Shown here: piece by piece, positions 16,114-25,815 of the stretch
Layout: each line of letters starts with the position of its first letter
Numbering within the stretch: position 1 is the first letter of the stretch
Assembly (NCBI RefSeq): GCF_001043115.1
Contig: NZ_LFME01000031.1
Location: 1-64,000 of the forward strand
Reading direction: 5' to 3'
Origin: Xanthomonas sp. NCPPB 1128
Lineage (GTDB): Bacteria > Pseudomonadota > Gammaproteobacteria > Xanthomonadales > Xanthomonadaceae
DNA length: 64,000 bases
The notes under the pieces: model-generated
The model's input: only the letters and a program-made list of their open reading frames with translations
Databases searched by the model: none
What the model was told of the DNA's origin: nothing
Position numbers and translations under genes: made by a program

Positions 16114-16731
16114 ATGAGCAAAGCACACACGCCTGCGCCCCAACTCCGCGGGCCTTCGGACCATGACGTCCGCGACCAGATCGTCGAGGCGGCGACCGAC
16201 TATTTCGGCCGCTATGGCTATGGCAAGACCACCGTGTCCGAACTGGCCAAGGCGATCGGGTTTTCCAAGGCCTACATCTATAAGTTCTTCGATTCCAAGC
16301 AGGCGATCGGCGAGGTCATCTGCTCCAATCGCCTGAGCGCCATCATGGCGGCGGTCGACGCCGCCGTGGCCGACGTGCCTGCGGCGGCGGAGCGGCTGCG
16401 CCGGATGTTCAAGGCCTTGGCCGAGGCCGGCAGTCATCTGTTCTTCCAGGAGCGCAAGCTCTACGACCTCGCGGCCACCTCCGCCAGTGAGTCCTGGCCG
16501 GCGGTCGGTGCCTACGAGGCCCATCTGAAGGCGCTGGTGCTGCAGATCGTGCGCGATGGCCGCGAAGCGGGGGAGTTCGAGCGCAAGACCCCGCTGGACG
16601 AGGCGGTCAATGCCATCTACCTAGTCATGCGCCCGTACGTCAATCCGCTGTTGCTGCAGCACAACCTGGACAACGCCGTAGACGCGACGGCGCAGTTGTC
16701 CAGCCTGATCCTGCGGAGCCTGGCGCCTTGA
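16114..16731 (+). CDS. TetR/AcrR-family transcriptional repressor
   Basis: A 205-residue regulator. The N-terminal TetR helix-turn-helix (about 20-66) contains 'YGYGKTTVSELAKAIGFSKA' followed by 'YIYKFFDSKQ'. The C-terminal ligand-binding half matches the TetR_C domain found beside efflux pumps. It is divergent from the outer-membrane-factor gene and precedes the adaptor/permease genes, with a similar palindrome on each side of it. It is therefore very likely the local repressor, relieved by a pump substrate. The inducing compound cannot be inferred. Confidence 0.92.
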   Translation: MSKAHTPAPQLRGPSDHDVRDQIVEAATDYFGRYGYGKTTVSELAKAIGFSKAYIYKFFDSKQAIGEVICSNRLSAIMAAVDAAVADVPAAAERLRRMFKALAEAGSHLFFQERKLYDLAATSASESWPAVGAYEAHLKALVLQIVRDGREAGEFERKTPLDEAVNAIYLVMRPYVNPLLLQHNLDNAVDATAQLSSLILRSLAP

Positions 16732-16739
16732 TTGACGCG

Positions 16740-16767
16740 TTGTGACTATTGACTAATTTAGTCACAA
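16740..16767. promoter_or_regulatory. palindromic operator in front of the RND adaptor gene
   Basis: A 28-bp inverted repeat with arms TTGTGACTA and TAGTCACAA. Inside it is a perfect 15-bp palindrome TGACTAATTTAGTCA (16750-16764). It lies between the tetR stop and the adaptor start (16810). The half-site GTGACTA resembles GTGACCA of the first operator, suggesting both bind the same TetR protein. Confidence 0.7.
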
Positions 16768-16809
16768 GTAAAAGAATGGGGGCGCCAGTTCTTCCTCAGA
16801 AGGGTTCCC

Positions 16810-17916
16810 ATGCGTCGGCGCCGGTTTGCTTCGCCTCTCATTTGCCTGTTGTCGCTTGCCCTCGCGGCCTGCGGTAGCGATCACGCCTCCGATCCACGCA
16901 CCGAGGCACCGCGGGTCAGGATCGGGATAGTGCGAGGGGCCATCGCGTCCTCGCCGTCGTTCTCTGGCGTGGTCGCGGCGCGGATCCAGAGCGACCTCGG
17001 GTTCCGCGTGTCCGGCAAGGTGCTGGAGCGCCTGGTCGACACCGGGCAGACGGTCAAGCGCGGGCAGCCGCTGATGCGCATGGATCCGGTCGATCTCGGG
17101 CTGCAGGCGCGTGCGCAACAGCAAGCCGTGGCGGCGGCGAAAGCGCGCGCCAGGCAGACCGCCGAGGACGAGGTGCGCTATCGCGACCTGGTCGCCGAGG
17201 GCGCTGTTTCCGCCTCCGCGTACGCACAGATCAGGGCCGCCGCCGACGCGGCGCAGGCGCAGCTGAAGGCGGCCGAGGCGCAGGCCGACGTGGCCACGAA
17301 CGCCTCCGGCTACGCGCTGCTGCGCGCTGATGCGGATGGCGTGGTCGTGGCAACGCTCGCCGAGCCTGGCCAAGTGGTGAGTGCCGGGCAACCGGTGGTG
17401 CGCCTGGCGCGGGCAGGCCAGCGCGAAGCCGTCGTGCAGTTGCCCGAGACGCTGCGGCCCGCACTCGGATCGAGCGCCCAGGCCACGCTGTACGGCAACC
17501 GACAGGCAACGGTGCCGGCCACGCTGCGGCAGCTGTCGGACGCATCGGATCCAGCGACGCGGACGTACGAAGCCCGCTACGTGCTCGGCGGAGCGCTCGC
17601 CCAGGCGCCGCTCGGGGCCACCGTCAGCGTCCAGCTGCCTGGCCATGCCGATGCGCCGTCTGCCCTGCAGGTCCCGATCGGCGCCTTGTTCGACGCCGGC
17701 AAGGGGCCGGGTGTCTGGGCGGTCGAGGGGACGCCGGCGAGGGCGGTCTGGCGACCCGTGCAGGTACTGGGCGTGGCGGACGACGCCCTGCAGGTGACGG
17801 GCAAGCTCCAGACCGGCGATCGGGTGGTGGCGCTGGGCGCGCATCTGCTGCGCGAGGGCGAGATCGTCAGACCGATCGATCCGGCCAGGGCGGGCGCGGT
17901 CGGAGCGCGTCCATGA
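16810..17916 (+). CDS. RND efflux periplasmic adaptor (membrane-fusion lipoprotein)
   Basis: A 368-residue HlyD/AcrA-type adaptor. The signal peptide ends with lipobox LAAC (about 17-20), so it should be anchored in the inner membrane by lipid. Biotin/lipoyl-like segments ('DLGFRVSGKVLERLVDTGQ' and 'ADGVVVATLAEPGQVVSAGQ') flank an alpha-helical hairpin, followed by beta-barrel and membrane-proximal domains. It bridges the permease and the outer-membrane factor. Its stop overlaps the permease start by 4 bases (ATGA at 17913), showing translational coupling. Confidence 0.92.
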   Translation: MRRRRFASPLICLLSLALAACGSDHASDPRTEAPRVRIGIVRGAIASSPSFSGVVAARIQSDLGFRVSGKVLERLVDTGQTVKRGQPLMRMDPVDLGLQARAQQQAVAAAKARARQTAEDEVRYRDLVAEGAVSASAYAQIRAAADAAQAQLKAAEAQADVATNASGYALLRADADGVVVATLAEPGQVVSAGQPVVRLARAGQREAVVQLPETLRPALGSSAQATLYGNRQATVPATLRQLSDASDPATRTYEARYVLGGALAQAPLGATVSVQLPGHADAPSALQVPIGALFDAGKGPGVWAVEGTPARAVWRPVQVLGVADDALQVTGKLQTGDRVVALGAHLLREGEIVRPIDPARAGAVGARP

Positions 17917-20900
17917 GCGCGGGACGTTTCAACCTGTCCGCGCTCGCTGTGCGCGAGCGCTCGATCACGCTGTTCCTGATCCTCCTGATTTCCGTCGCGG
18001 GGATCGTCGCGTTCCTCCAGCTCGGGCGCGCGGAAGACCCGCCGTTCACGATCAAGCAGATGACCGTCGTCACCGCCTGGCCGGGCGCGACCGCGCAGGA
18101 GATGCAGGACCAGGTCGCCGAGCCGCTGGAAAAGCGCCTGCAGGAGCTGCGCTGGTACGACCGGGCGGAAACCTATACGCGTCCGGGATTGGCCGTGACG
18201 ATGCTGTCGCTGCTCGACAGAACGCCGCCGTCGCAAGTCCAGGAGCAGTTCTACCAGGCGCGCAAGAAGCTTGGGGACGAGGCCGGGAAGCTGCCGGCCG
18301 GCGTCATCGGCCCGATGCTCAACGACGAGTATGCGGACGTGACGTTCGCGCTGTTTGCGCTCAAGGCCAAGGGCGAACCGCAGCGCCTGCTGGTGCGCGA
18401 TGCCGAGTCGCTGCGCCAGCGGCTGCTGCATGTGCCCGGGGTGAAGAAGGTCAACATCATCGGCGAGCAGCCCGAGCGCATCTTCGTCTCGTTCTCGCAC
18501 GACCGCCTGGCGACGCTGGGGGTCACGCCGCAGGAGATCTTCGCTGCGCTGAACGGCCAGAACGCGCTGACGCCCGCCGGGTCCATCGAGACTCGGGGAC
18601 CACAGGTGGTGGTGCGCATCGAGGGCGCGCTCGACACGTTGGACAAGATCCGCCAGACCCCCATCGTGGCGCAGGGCCGCACCCTGAAGCTGTCCGATGT
18701 CGCGACCGTCGAACGCGGTTACGAAGATCCTGCCACCTTCCTGGTGCGCAACAACGGCGAGCCGGCGCTGTTGCTGGGCGTGGTGATGCGCGACGACTGG
18801 AACGGCCTCGACCTGGGCAAGGCGTTGGAGGCGGAAGTCGGCAGCATCAATGCCGCGCTGCCGCTGGGCATGACCCTCGAGAAGGTGACCGATCAGGCGG
18901 TGAACATCCGCGCGGCGGTCGACGAGTTCATGGTCAAGTTCTTCGTCGCGCTGCTGGTGGTGATGGTGGTGTGCTTCCTCAGCATGGGCTGGCGTGTCGG
19001 CGTCGTGGTCGCGGCGGCGGTGCCGCTGACGCTGGCGGCGGTGTTCGTCATCATGGCGGCCACCGGCAAGAACTTCGACCGCATCACGCTCGGCTCGTTG
19101 ATCCTGGCATTGGGCCTGCTGGTCGACGATGCCATCATCGCCATCGAAATGATGGTGGTGAAGATGGAGGAGGGCTACAGCCGCATCAAGGCCTCCGCCT
19201 ACGCCTGGAGCCACACCGCCGCGCCCATGCTGTCCGGCACGCTGGTCACCGCCATCGGCTTCATGCCCAATGGCTTCGCGCGCTCCACCGCGGGCGAGTA
19301 CACCGGTAACATGTTCTGGATCGTCGGCATCGCGCTGATCGCGTCGTGGGTGGTGGCGGTGGCGTTCACTCCCTACCTGGGCGTGAAGCTGCTGCCGGAC
19401 ATCCAGAAGGTCGAGGGCGGGCACGCCGCCATCTACGACACGCGCCACTACAACCGCTTCCGCCGGGTGCTGGGGCGCATCATCGCCCGCAAGTGGCTGG
19501 TGGCCGGCGCGGTGCTGGGAACGTTCGCGCTGGCGGTGGTCGGCATGGGCCTGGTCAAGAAGCAGTTCTTTCCCACCTCCGACCGGCCGGAAGTCCTGGT
19601 CGAAGTACAGATGCCGTACGGCACGTCCATCGCGCAGACCAGCGCGGCGACGGCGACGGTGGAAGCTTGGCTGGCGCGGCAGCGGGAAGCCAGGATCGTG
19701 ACGGCGTACATCGGCCAGGGCGCGCCGCGCTTCTTCCTGGCCATGGCGCCCGAATTGCCCGATCCTTCGTTCGCCAAGATCGTCGCGCTCGCCGGCGACG
19801 ACAAGCAGCGGGAAGCCCTCAAGTTCCGGTTGCGCCAGGCCGTGGCCGACGGGCTGGTGCCCGAGGCGCAGGTGCGCGTCACCCAGATCGTGTTCGGTCC
19901 TCCGTCGCCCTACCCGGTGGCCTACCGCGTGATGGGGCCCGACCCGGACACGTTGCGTGCGATCGCGCATCGCGTCGCGGGCGTGATGCGCGCCAACCCG
20001 ATGCTGCGCACCGTCAACAGCGATTGGGGAAACCGCGTCCCCACCTTGCACTTCACCCTCGATCAGGAGCGCCTGCAGGCGATCGGCCTGACCTCCAGTT
20101 CGGTGGCGCAGCAATTGCAGTTTCTGCTGAGCGGGGTGCCGTTGACGGAGGTGCGCGAGGACATCCGGTCGGTGCAGGTGGTCGGCCGCGCGGCGGGCGC
20201 CATCCGCCTCGATCCGGCGAAGATCGCCGGCCTGACGCTGGTCGGCTCGGCAGGGCAACGCATTCCGTTGGCGCAGGTGGGCAGGGTCGAAGTGCGCATG
20301 GAGGATCCCATCCTGCGCCGCCGCGACCGCACGCCGACCATCACGGTGCGCGGCGACATCGCCGACGGGCTGCAACCCCCGGACGTGTCCACCGCGGTCC
20401 TGAAACAGTTGCAGCCGATCGTCGCGGCGCTTCCGTCCGGGTACCGGATCGAACAGGCCGGCTCCATCGAGGAATCGGCCAAGGCCACGACGGCGATGCT
20501 GCCGCTGTTCCCGATCATGATCGCGCTCACCCTGCTCATCATCATCCTGCAGGTGCGCTCGATCGCGGCCATGGTCATGGTGTTCGCCACCAGTCCGCTC
20601 GGCCTGATCGGCGTGGTGCCGACCCTGCTGCTGTTCCGGCAGCCGTTCGGCATCAATGCGCTGGTCGGGCTGATCGCGCTGTCGGGCATCCTGATGCGCA
20701 ACACCTTGATCCTGATCGGGCAGATCCATCACAACGAACGCGACGGATCGAGTCCGTTCGATGCCGTGGTCGAGGCCACCGTACAGCGCGCACGGCCGGT
20801 GATCCTGACGGCGCTGGCGGCGGTACTGGCCTTCATTCCGCTGACCCATTCGGTGTTTTGGGGAACGCTGGCGTACACCCTGATCGGCGGCACCCTGGCC

Positions 20901-20984
20901 GGCACGGTGCTGACGCTGGTGTTCCTGCCAGCCATGTACGCCATCTGGTTCAGGATCACGCCCGCGCCTGCGCAACAGCGTTGA
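17913..20984 (+). CDS. RND efflux transporter permease
   Basis: A 1023-residue AcrB-superfamily proton antiporter of the inner membrane. TM1 lies at about 18-36, the first large periplasmic loop from about 40 to 335, and the TM2-TM6 block starts near 335. The proton-relay DD pair lies in TM4 ('[15 protein letters not shown]'); a second periplasmic loop and TM8-12 follow. Overall length is typical. Low-level relatedness to HAE-1 and other RND subfamilies prevents naming the substrate. It is cotranscribed with the adaptor and followed 35 bases later by an SDR gene, which may act on a pump substrate or be a passenger. Confidence 0.93.
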   Translation: MSAGRFNLSALAVRERSITLFLILLISVAGIVAFLQLGRAEDPPFTIKQMTVVTAWPGATAQEMQDQVAEPLEKRLQELRWYDRAETYTRPGLAVTMLSLLDRTPPSQVQEQFYQARKKLGDEAGKLPAGVIGPMLNDEYADVTFALFALKAKGEPQRLLVRDAESLRQRLLHVPGVKKVNIIGEQPERIFVSFSHDRLATLGVTPQEIFAALNGQNALTPAGSIETRGPQVVVRIEGALDTLDKIRQTPIVAQGRTLKLSDVATVERGYEDPATFLVRNNGEPALLLGVVMRDDWNGLDLGKALEAEVGSINAALPLGMTLEKVTDQAVNIRAAVDEFMVKFFVALLVVMVVCFLSMGWRVGVVVAAAVPLTLAAVFVIMAATGKNFDRITLGSLILALGLLVDDAIIAIEMMVVKMEEGYSRIKASAYAWSHTAAPMLSGTLVTAIGFMPNGFARSTAGEYTGNMFWIVGIALIASWVVAVAFTPYLGVKLLPDIQKVEGGHAAIYDTRHYNRFRRVLGRIIARKWLVAGAVLGTFALAVVGMGLVKKQFFPTSDRPEVLVEVQMPYGTSIAQTSAATATVEAWLARQREARIVTAYIGQGAPRFFLAMAPELPDPSFAKIVALAGDDKQREALKFRLRQAVADGLVPEAQVRVTQIVFGPPSPYPVAYRVMGPDPDTLRAIAHRVAGVMRANPMLRTVNSDWGNRVPTLHFTLDQERLQAIGLTSSSVAQQLQFLLSGVPLTEVREDIRSVQVVGRAAGAIRLDPAKIAGLTLVGSAGQRIPLAQVGRVEVRMEDPILRRRDRTPTITVRGDIADGLQPPDVSTAVLKQLQPIVAALPSGYRIEQAGSIEESAKATTAMLPLFPIMIALTLLIIILQVRSIAAMVMVFATSPLGLIGVVPTLLLFRQPFGINALVGLIALSGILMRNTLILIGQIHHNERDGSSPFDAVVEATVQRARPVILTALAAVLAFIPLTHSVFWGTLAYTLIGGTLAGTVLTLVFLPAMYAIWFRITPAPAQQR

Positions 20985-21019
20985 CCATCGTCCTCCATCG
21001 CCACAGGAAAGGAACTGCC

Positions 21020-21826
21020 ATGTCGAATTCCACGGTCGTTGTCGTGACCGGCGTTTCATCGGGCATCGGGCGCGCCGCCGCCCTGGCCTTTGCCGAGCGG
21101 GGGTGCCGGGTGTTCGGAACCGTACGCGATGTCGAAAAAGCGGAGGCGTTGCCGGGCGTTGCGCTCGTGGAAATGGATGTGCGCGACGACGCCTCCGTGC
21201 AGCGGGCGGTCCGTGGCGTCATAGCGCAAGCCGGCGCGATCGACGTACTGATCAACAGCGCCGGGGTGACCTTGCTCGGCGCGCTGGAGGAAACCTCGGT
21301 GGCCGAAGCGCAGGCGGTGTTCGATACCAACCTCTTCGGCCTGTTGCGCACGATCCAGGCAGTGCTGCCGCACATGCGCGAGCGACGCGCTGGCCGGATC
21401 GTCAACATCAGTTCGGTGCTGGGGTTCCTGCCCGCGCCCTACATGGCGGTCTACTCGGCGTCCAAGCATGCGGTGGAGGGACTGTCCGAATCCCTCGATC
21501 ACGAGGTCCGCCAATTCGGCATCCGCGTGTCGCTGGTCGAACCGTCCTTCACCAGGACCAATCTGGATCGCAACGCGCCCCGGGCCGTCGCCAGCATCCC
21601 CGCCTATGGCCAGGCGCTTGCCGTCGTGTCCAAGGCCATCCAGCAGCAGGTGCAGAACGCGCCGGCGCCCGACGGCGTCGTCGACGCGATCCTCGCGGCC
21701 GCCTTGGGAGCATGGAAGATGCGCCGCACGCCCAGGGGCGAGGCCGCGCGTCTGGCCGCGCTGCGCCGCTTCCTGCCTGCAGGTCCGGTCGAGAAAGGCC
21801 TCCGACGGACCTTCGGGTTGACCTGA
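21020..21826 (+). CDS. short-chain dehydrogenase/reductase, pump-linked
   Basis: A 268-residue classical SDR. Cofactor motif TGVSSGIG (about 9-16), NSAG (NNAG variant) near residue 80, catalytic Ser in 'NISSVLGF' and YSASK (Tyr-x3-Lys) at about 146-150. The C-terminal extension (220-268) is basic. An AAAGGAACTGCC site precedes the ATG at 21020. It is the last gene of the TetR-controlled set. It resembles the SDR at 39619 in subfamily, but that gene has a different regulator. Substrate unknown. Confidence 0.85.
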   Translation: MSNSTVVVVTGVSSGIGRAAALAFAERGCRVFGTVRDVEKAEALPGVALVEMDVRDDASVQRAVRGVIAQAGAIDVLINSAGVTLLGALEETSVAEAQAVFDTNLFGLLRTIQAVLPHMRERRAGRIVNISSVLGFLPAPYMAVYSASKHAVEGLSESLDHEVRQFGIRVSLVEPSFTRTNLDRNAPRAVASIPAYGQALAVVSKAIQQQVQNAPAPDGVVDAILAAALGAWKMRRTPRGEAARLAALRRFLPAGPVEKGLRRTFGLT

Positions 21827-21992
21827 CCCATCGGGCAGGCATCGCGCGGTGCGGCCCGCGTCAATCGACAGGCAACGCGGTTGGCGCTGCCGTCGCGCGC
21901 TGCCGGGTTCAGGGCTTCCGTCTCGCGCTCCACGGTCGCGGGTGGAGAACCGCGCTGCCATGGCATTGCCTGGCGTCGATGCAGGCTGCAAC

Positions 21993-22024
21993 AAAAAGGC
22001 TCCGCGACATGCACGGAGCCTTCG
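21993..22024 (-). terminator. terminator of the pst-phoU operon
   Basis: On the minus strand a 9-bp stem AAGGCTCCG/CGGAGCCTT with a 9-base loop is followed by a run of T. It lies about 50 bases after the phoU stop. Confidence 0.8.
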
Positions 22025-22071
22025 GAAAGGCGCAGCGGCGACCGGCGCGCGGCCGGTCCGCCCGTGACGCT

Positions 22072-22782
22072 TCAGATGCCGCTGGTGGAGCTGGTCTCGT
22101 CGCGCTTGTCGCGCGGCGGCAGCGGCTCGTCGCCGTGCACCAGGAACCACACGTTCTCGGCGATGTTGGTGGCGTGGTCGCCGATCCGCTCCAGGTTCTT
22201 GGCCATGAACAGCAGGTGCGTGCACGGGGTGATGTTGCGCGGATCTTCCATCATGTAGGTCAGCAGCTCGCGGAACAGCGCGGTGTATTGCGCATCGAGC
22301 TGCGCGTCGCCCTGGCGCACCAGCAGCGCGGCGTCGGCGTCGTTGTTCTGGTAGGCGGCCAGCGCCGCGCGCACCTGTTCGGCGGCGAGCTTGCCGAGCT
22401 GGCGCAGGCCCAGGGTCTGCGGCATCGGCGGCGACATGTTCAGCGCGATCGAGCGCTTGGCGACGTTGGCGGCGTAGTCGCCGATGCGTTCGACGTCGGC
22501 GGGAATGCGCAGGCCGGCGAGGATCTCGCGCAGGTCGCGCGCCATCGGCCCGCGCAGCGCCAGGCGCATCACGTCATGGCTGATGGAATGCTCGAGCGCA
22601 TCGATCGCCTCGTCGTTGACGACGATGCGCAGTGCCGCGTTGTCGTCGCGGCGTTCGACCACGTCCAGCGCCGCTTCCAACTGCGCCACCGCGGTTTCGC
22701 CCATGCGCACGATCTCGGCGGCGAGGCGATGCTGTTCTTCGTCGTAGCTCTTCACGATGTGCTCGTTGGGCTGAGTGTTCAT
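22072..22782 (-). CDS. phoU: phosphate signalling protein PhoU
   Basis: A 236-residue, all-helical protein with two PhoU repeats, each a three-helix bundle with the metal-binding 'E..D...IGD' pattern ('ERIGDYAANVAKRS' in the first, 'ERIGDHATNIAENV' in the second). PhoU links the Pst transporter to the PhoR/PhoB system, preventing activation when phosphate is plentiful. It lies at the end of pstS-pstC-pstA-pstB-phoU, the standard order. phoB and phoR are not in the window. Confidence 0.95.
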   Translation of the reverse strand: MNTQPNEHIVKSYDEEQHRLAAEIVRMGETAVAQLEAALDVVERRDDNAALRIVVNDEAIDALEHSISHDVMRLALRGPMARDLREILAGLRIPADVERIGDYAANVAKRSIALNMSPPMPQTLGLRQLGKLAAEQVRAALAAYQNNDADAALLVRQGDAQLDAQYTALFRELLTYMMEDPRNITPCTHLLFMAKNLERIGDHATNIAENVWFLVHGDEPLPPRDKRDETSSTSGI

Positions 22783-22912
22783 GTCGTAGGTCCAATAGGT
22801 GCGTTGGTGTCGCCGCGGCCATGCCTGGCGGTGCGGTGCTGGCGTCGCCGGGCGCCCGCCCGGAGGGCGGCGGGCGCGGCCGCTGCGACGAGGCAGCGGC
22901 GGCCGCAGCGGC

Positions 22913-23740
22913 TCAGCCGAAACGGCCGGTGATGTAGTCTTCGGTCTGCTGCTTGTTCGGCTGCGAGAAAATGATTTCGGTGCGGTCGTGCTCGATCAGG
23001 TCGCCCAGGTACATGAAGGCGGTGTAGTCGGACACGCGCGCGGCCTGCTGCATGTTGTGGGTGACGATGACGATGGTGTAGTCGTTCTTCAGCTCTTCCA
23101 CCAGTTGCTCGATGCGGCTGGTCGAGATCGGATCCAGCGCCGAGGTCGGCTCGTCGAGCAGCAGCACGTCCGGGCGCAGCGCCACCGCGCGGGCGATGCA
23201 CAGGCGCTGCTGCTGGCCGCCGGACAGGCCCAGCGCGCTCTGCCCGAGCTTGTCCTTGACCTCGTCCCACAGCGCGCCCTGGCGCAGCGCGTGTTCGACG
23301 CGGTCGGCCATGTCCGCCTTGGACAATTTCTCGTGGTGGCGGATGCCGTAGGCGACGTTCTCGAAGATGGTCATCGGGAACGGCACCGGCTTCTGGAACA
23401 CCATGCCGACCTTGCTGCGCAGGCGGTTCATCGGGTACTTCGGCGACAGGATGTTCTCGCCGTCCAGCAGCACTTCGCCGCGCGCCTCCAGCTTCGGGTA
23501 CAGCGCGTAGATGCGGTTGAAGATGCGCAGCAGGGTGGACTTGCCGCAGCCGGACGGGCCGATCAGCGCGGTGACGCGCTTCTCCGGCACTTCCAGGTTG
23601 ATGCTCTTCAGCGCGTGGTACTTGTCGTAGTAGAAGTCCAGGCCGCGCGCGGCGATCTTGACCGGCGACGGCGCCAGCGCGGTGTGCCCGTTGGGCATGG
23701 CGATGCGGTGCATCGGTGCGGCGTTGTGGTGATCGTTCAT
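22913..23740 (-). CDS. pstB: phosphate ABC transporter ATP-binding protein PstB
   Basis: A 275-residue ATPase. Walker [11 protein letters not shown]-loop '[13 protein letters not shown]', ABC signature LSGGQQQRL, Walker B '[12 protein letters not shown]' and the switch His 'VTHNM' are all present. An extra N-terminal stretch of about 25 residues precedes the core. The start at 23740 is chosen; an in-frame ATG four codons upstream (23752) is an alternative, and neither has a strong ribosome site. It energises import through PstC/PstA. Confidence 0.95.
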   Translation of the reverse strand: MNDHHNAAPMHRIAMPNGHTALAPSPVKIAARGLDFYYDKYHALKSINLEVPEKRVTALIGPSGCGKSTLLRIFNRIYALYPKLEARGEVLLDGENILSPKYPMNRLRSKVGMVFQKPVPFPMTIFENVAYGIRHHEKLSKADMADRVEHALRQGALWDEVKDKLGQSALGLSGGQQQRLCIARAVALRPDVLLLDEPTSALDPISTSRIEQLVEELKNDYTIVIVTHNMQQAARVSDYTAFMYLGDLIEHDRTEIIFSQPNKQQTEDYITGRFG

Positions 23741-23759
23741 GGCCGGGTCCATAGGGGTA

Positions 23760-24626
23760 TCAATCGTTGGAGATCTTGTTGCGCACCAGCAGGGCGCGCG
23801 CGCCGAGGCTGACCAGCAGGACGAACACGGTGAGCACCAGCGCACCCGACCAGGCCAGCAACTGCCAGCTCGGGTAGGGGCTGCCGGCGAAGGAGTTCAT
23901 CACCACCGGCACGCTGGCCATCGGCTGGAAGATGTTGTTGTTCCAGTACTGGTTGCCGAAGGCGGTGAACAGCAGCGGTGCGGTCTCGCCGCTGATGCGC
24001 ACCAGCGCCAGCATCACGCCGGTGACGATGCCGGCCGAGGCGCTGCGGTACAGCACCTGCATGGTCACCTTCCACTGCGGGATGCCCAGCGACAGCGCCG
24101 CCTCGCGCATCTGCGCCGGCACCAGCCGCAGCATCTCGTCGGTGGTGCGCACCACCACCGGCAGCACGATGAAGGCCAGCGACAGCGCGCCGGCCAGCGC
24201 CGAGAAGCGGCCGCCGGTCTGCATCACGTACAGGGTGTAGACGAACAGACCGAGCACGATCGACGGCGCCGACAGCAGGATGTCGTTGACGAAGCGCACC
24301 ACCTGGCCGGTCTTGCGCGCGTTGCCGTACTCGGCCAGCCAGGTGCCGGCGGCCACGCCCAGCGGGGTGCCGATCAGCAGCGCCAGGCCGCACATCACCG
24401 CGCTGCCGAAGAACGCGTTGGCCAGGCCGCCTTCTTCGCCCGGCGGCGGGGTCATGCGGGTGAACAGGTCCACGTTGATGCCGGAGATGCCCTTGGCCAC
24501 CAGGGTCCACAGGATCCAGGCCAGGAACACCAGCCCGAACAGCGCGGTCAGGCAGGACAGGGTGAGCGCGACGACATTGATCACGCGGCGGCGGTTGTAC
24601 AGGCGGTGGGCGACGTCGGCGGCCAT
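23760..24626 (-). CDS. pstA: phosphate ABC transporter permease PstA
   Basis: A 288-residue inner-membrane permease with six predicted TM helices. The ABC permease loop is visible in '[20 protein letters not shown]'; the EAA-like Gly that contacts PstB is present. It begins one base after the pstC stop, so the two are translated together and form the heterodimeric channel. Confidence 0.94.
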   Translation of the reverse strand: MAADVAHRLYNRRRVINVVALTLSCLTALFGLVFLAWILWTLVAKGISGINVDLFTRMTPPPGEEGGLANAFFGSAVMCGLALLIGTPLGVAAGTWLAEYGNARKTGQVVRFVNDILLSAPSIVLGLFVYTLYVMQTGGRFSALAGALSLAFIVLPVVVRTTDEMLRLVPAQMREAALSLGIPQWKVTMQVLYRSASAGIVTGVMLALVRISGETAPLLFTAFGNQYWNNNIFQPMASVPVVMNSFAGSPYPSWQLLAWSGALVLTVFVLLVSLGARALLVRNKISND

Positions 24627-24627
24627 C

Positions 24628-25602
24628 TCAGTTGCCCTCCTTGCGCGACAGTTGCGCCAGCATCAGGCGGGCGATCGCCAGCACGATCAAGGTCACGATG
24701 AACAGCACGAAGCCGAGCAGCAGCAGCGCCGACCGGTAGGTCTCGGTGGCCTCGCCGAAGTCGTTGGCGATCAGCGCGGCGATGGTGGTGCCCGGCTCCA
24801 GCAGCGAGGGCGACAGGCGCACCGTGTTGCCGACCACGAAGGCCACCGCCATGGTCTCGCCGAGCGCGCGGCCCAGGCCCAGGAAGATGCCGCCGATCAC
24901 CGCCGAGCGGGTGTAGGGCAGCACGATGTCCCAGCTCACTTCCCAGCGCGTGGAGCCGAGCGCGTAGGCCGACTCCTTGAGCCGGGTCGGCACGGTCAGG
25001 AACACCTCGCGCATCACCGAGGAGATGAAGGGGATCACCATGATCGCCAGCACGAAGCCGGCGGTGAGCAGGCCGATGCCCAGCGGTGGACCCTGGAAGA
25101 TCGGGCCGATCAATGGCAGCGTGCCGAGGTGGTCGTTGAGCCAGGGGGTGACGTACTCGGTCATCATCGGCACCAGCACGAACAGACCCCACATGCCGTA
25201 GATGATCGAGGGGATGCCGGCCAGCAGTTCGATCGCGGTGCCGACCGGGCCGCGCAGCCAGCGCGGCGCCACTTCGGTCAGGAAGAAGGCGATGCCGAAG
25301 CTCACCGGCACCGCGATCAGCATCGCGATCAGCGCGGTCACCAGGGTGCCGTAGATCGGCGCCAGCGCGCCGTACTTGTTCTCGACCGGGTTCCACTCGC
25401 TGGAGTAGAAGAAACTCAGGCCCTGCAGCTGCAGGGCGTGGCGGCCGCCCCACAGCATCGACAGCGCAGCGCTGCCCAAGGCGACGAGCACGAACACGAC
25501 GGTGGCGGTGAGGATCCAGCGGAACACTCGGTCGGCACGCGCGTCACGCAGGTCGCGTCCGCGTGGCGCCGACATCGCTTCGGGAAGGACAGTGCTGTTC
25601 AT
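24628..25602 (-). CDS. pstC: phosphate ABC transporter permease PstC
   Basis: A 324-residue permease with an N-terminal TM (about 28-50), a periplasmic loop and five further TM helices. The coupling-helix segment is 'ESAYALGSTRWEVSWDIV', and 'GLGRALGETMAVAFVVGN' is the PstC-type signature. The ATG at 25602 gives the family length. Upstream lies a strong hairpin separating it from pstS, which may reduce its expression relative to the binding protein. Confidence 0.94.
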   Translation of the reverse strand: MNSTVLPEAMSAPRGRDLRDARADRVFRWILTATVVFVLVALGSAALSMLWGGRHALQLQGLSFFYSSEWNPVENKYGALAPIYGTLVTALIAMLIAVPVSFGIAFFLTEVAPRWLRGPVGTAIELLAGIPSIIYGMWGLFVLVPMMTEYVTPWLNDHLGTLPLIGPIFQGPPLGIGLLTAGFVLAIMVIPFISSVMREVFLTVPTRLKESAYALGSTRWEVSWDIVLPYTRSAVIGGIFLGLGRALGETMAVAFVVGNTVRLSPSLLEPGTTIAALIANDFGEATETYRSALLLLGFVLFIVTLIVLAIARLMLAQLSRKEGN

Positions 25603-25737
25603 GGGCTCGGTCGTCGCCGGAGCACGCGCCTGCGCGCTCCGATCGTGGCCGCGGCGGGGGTGGCCGCGCGCGGTGGGTGGTTGCATCGCTCCCGCACAGG
25701 CGGGAACCCGAAAGTCCGGATCACAAGATGCCGAGAC

Positions 25738-25774
25738 GGCGACCGGCGGCGCCTGGAGCGCACCGCCGGTCGCC
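25738..25774 (-). promoter_or_regulatory. strong hairpin between pstS and pstC
   Basis: A perfect 12-bp stem GGCGACCGGCGG/CCGCCGGTCGCC with a 13-base loop lies about 40 bases after the pstS stop in the direction of transcription. No T tract follows, so it is more likely a partial terminator or 3'-end stabiliser of pstS mRNA than a full stop. A second small hairpin (CCCGC-ACAG-GCGGG, 25691-25704) follows it. Confidence 0.6.
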
Positions 25775-25815
25775 GCGTGCCGCGGCAGTGCGCGCAGCGC
25801 GCACCGCCCTGGCGC

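Noticed and set aside
17577-21059. 1160-residue open frame on the minus strand opposite the RND genes
   Set aside because: Composition is Arg/Gln/His-rich without domains, and the opposite strand encodes a well-supported adaptor and permease.
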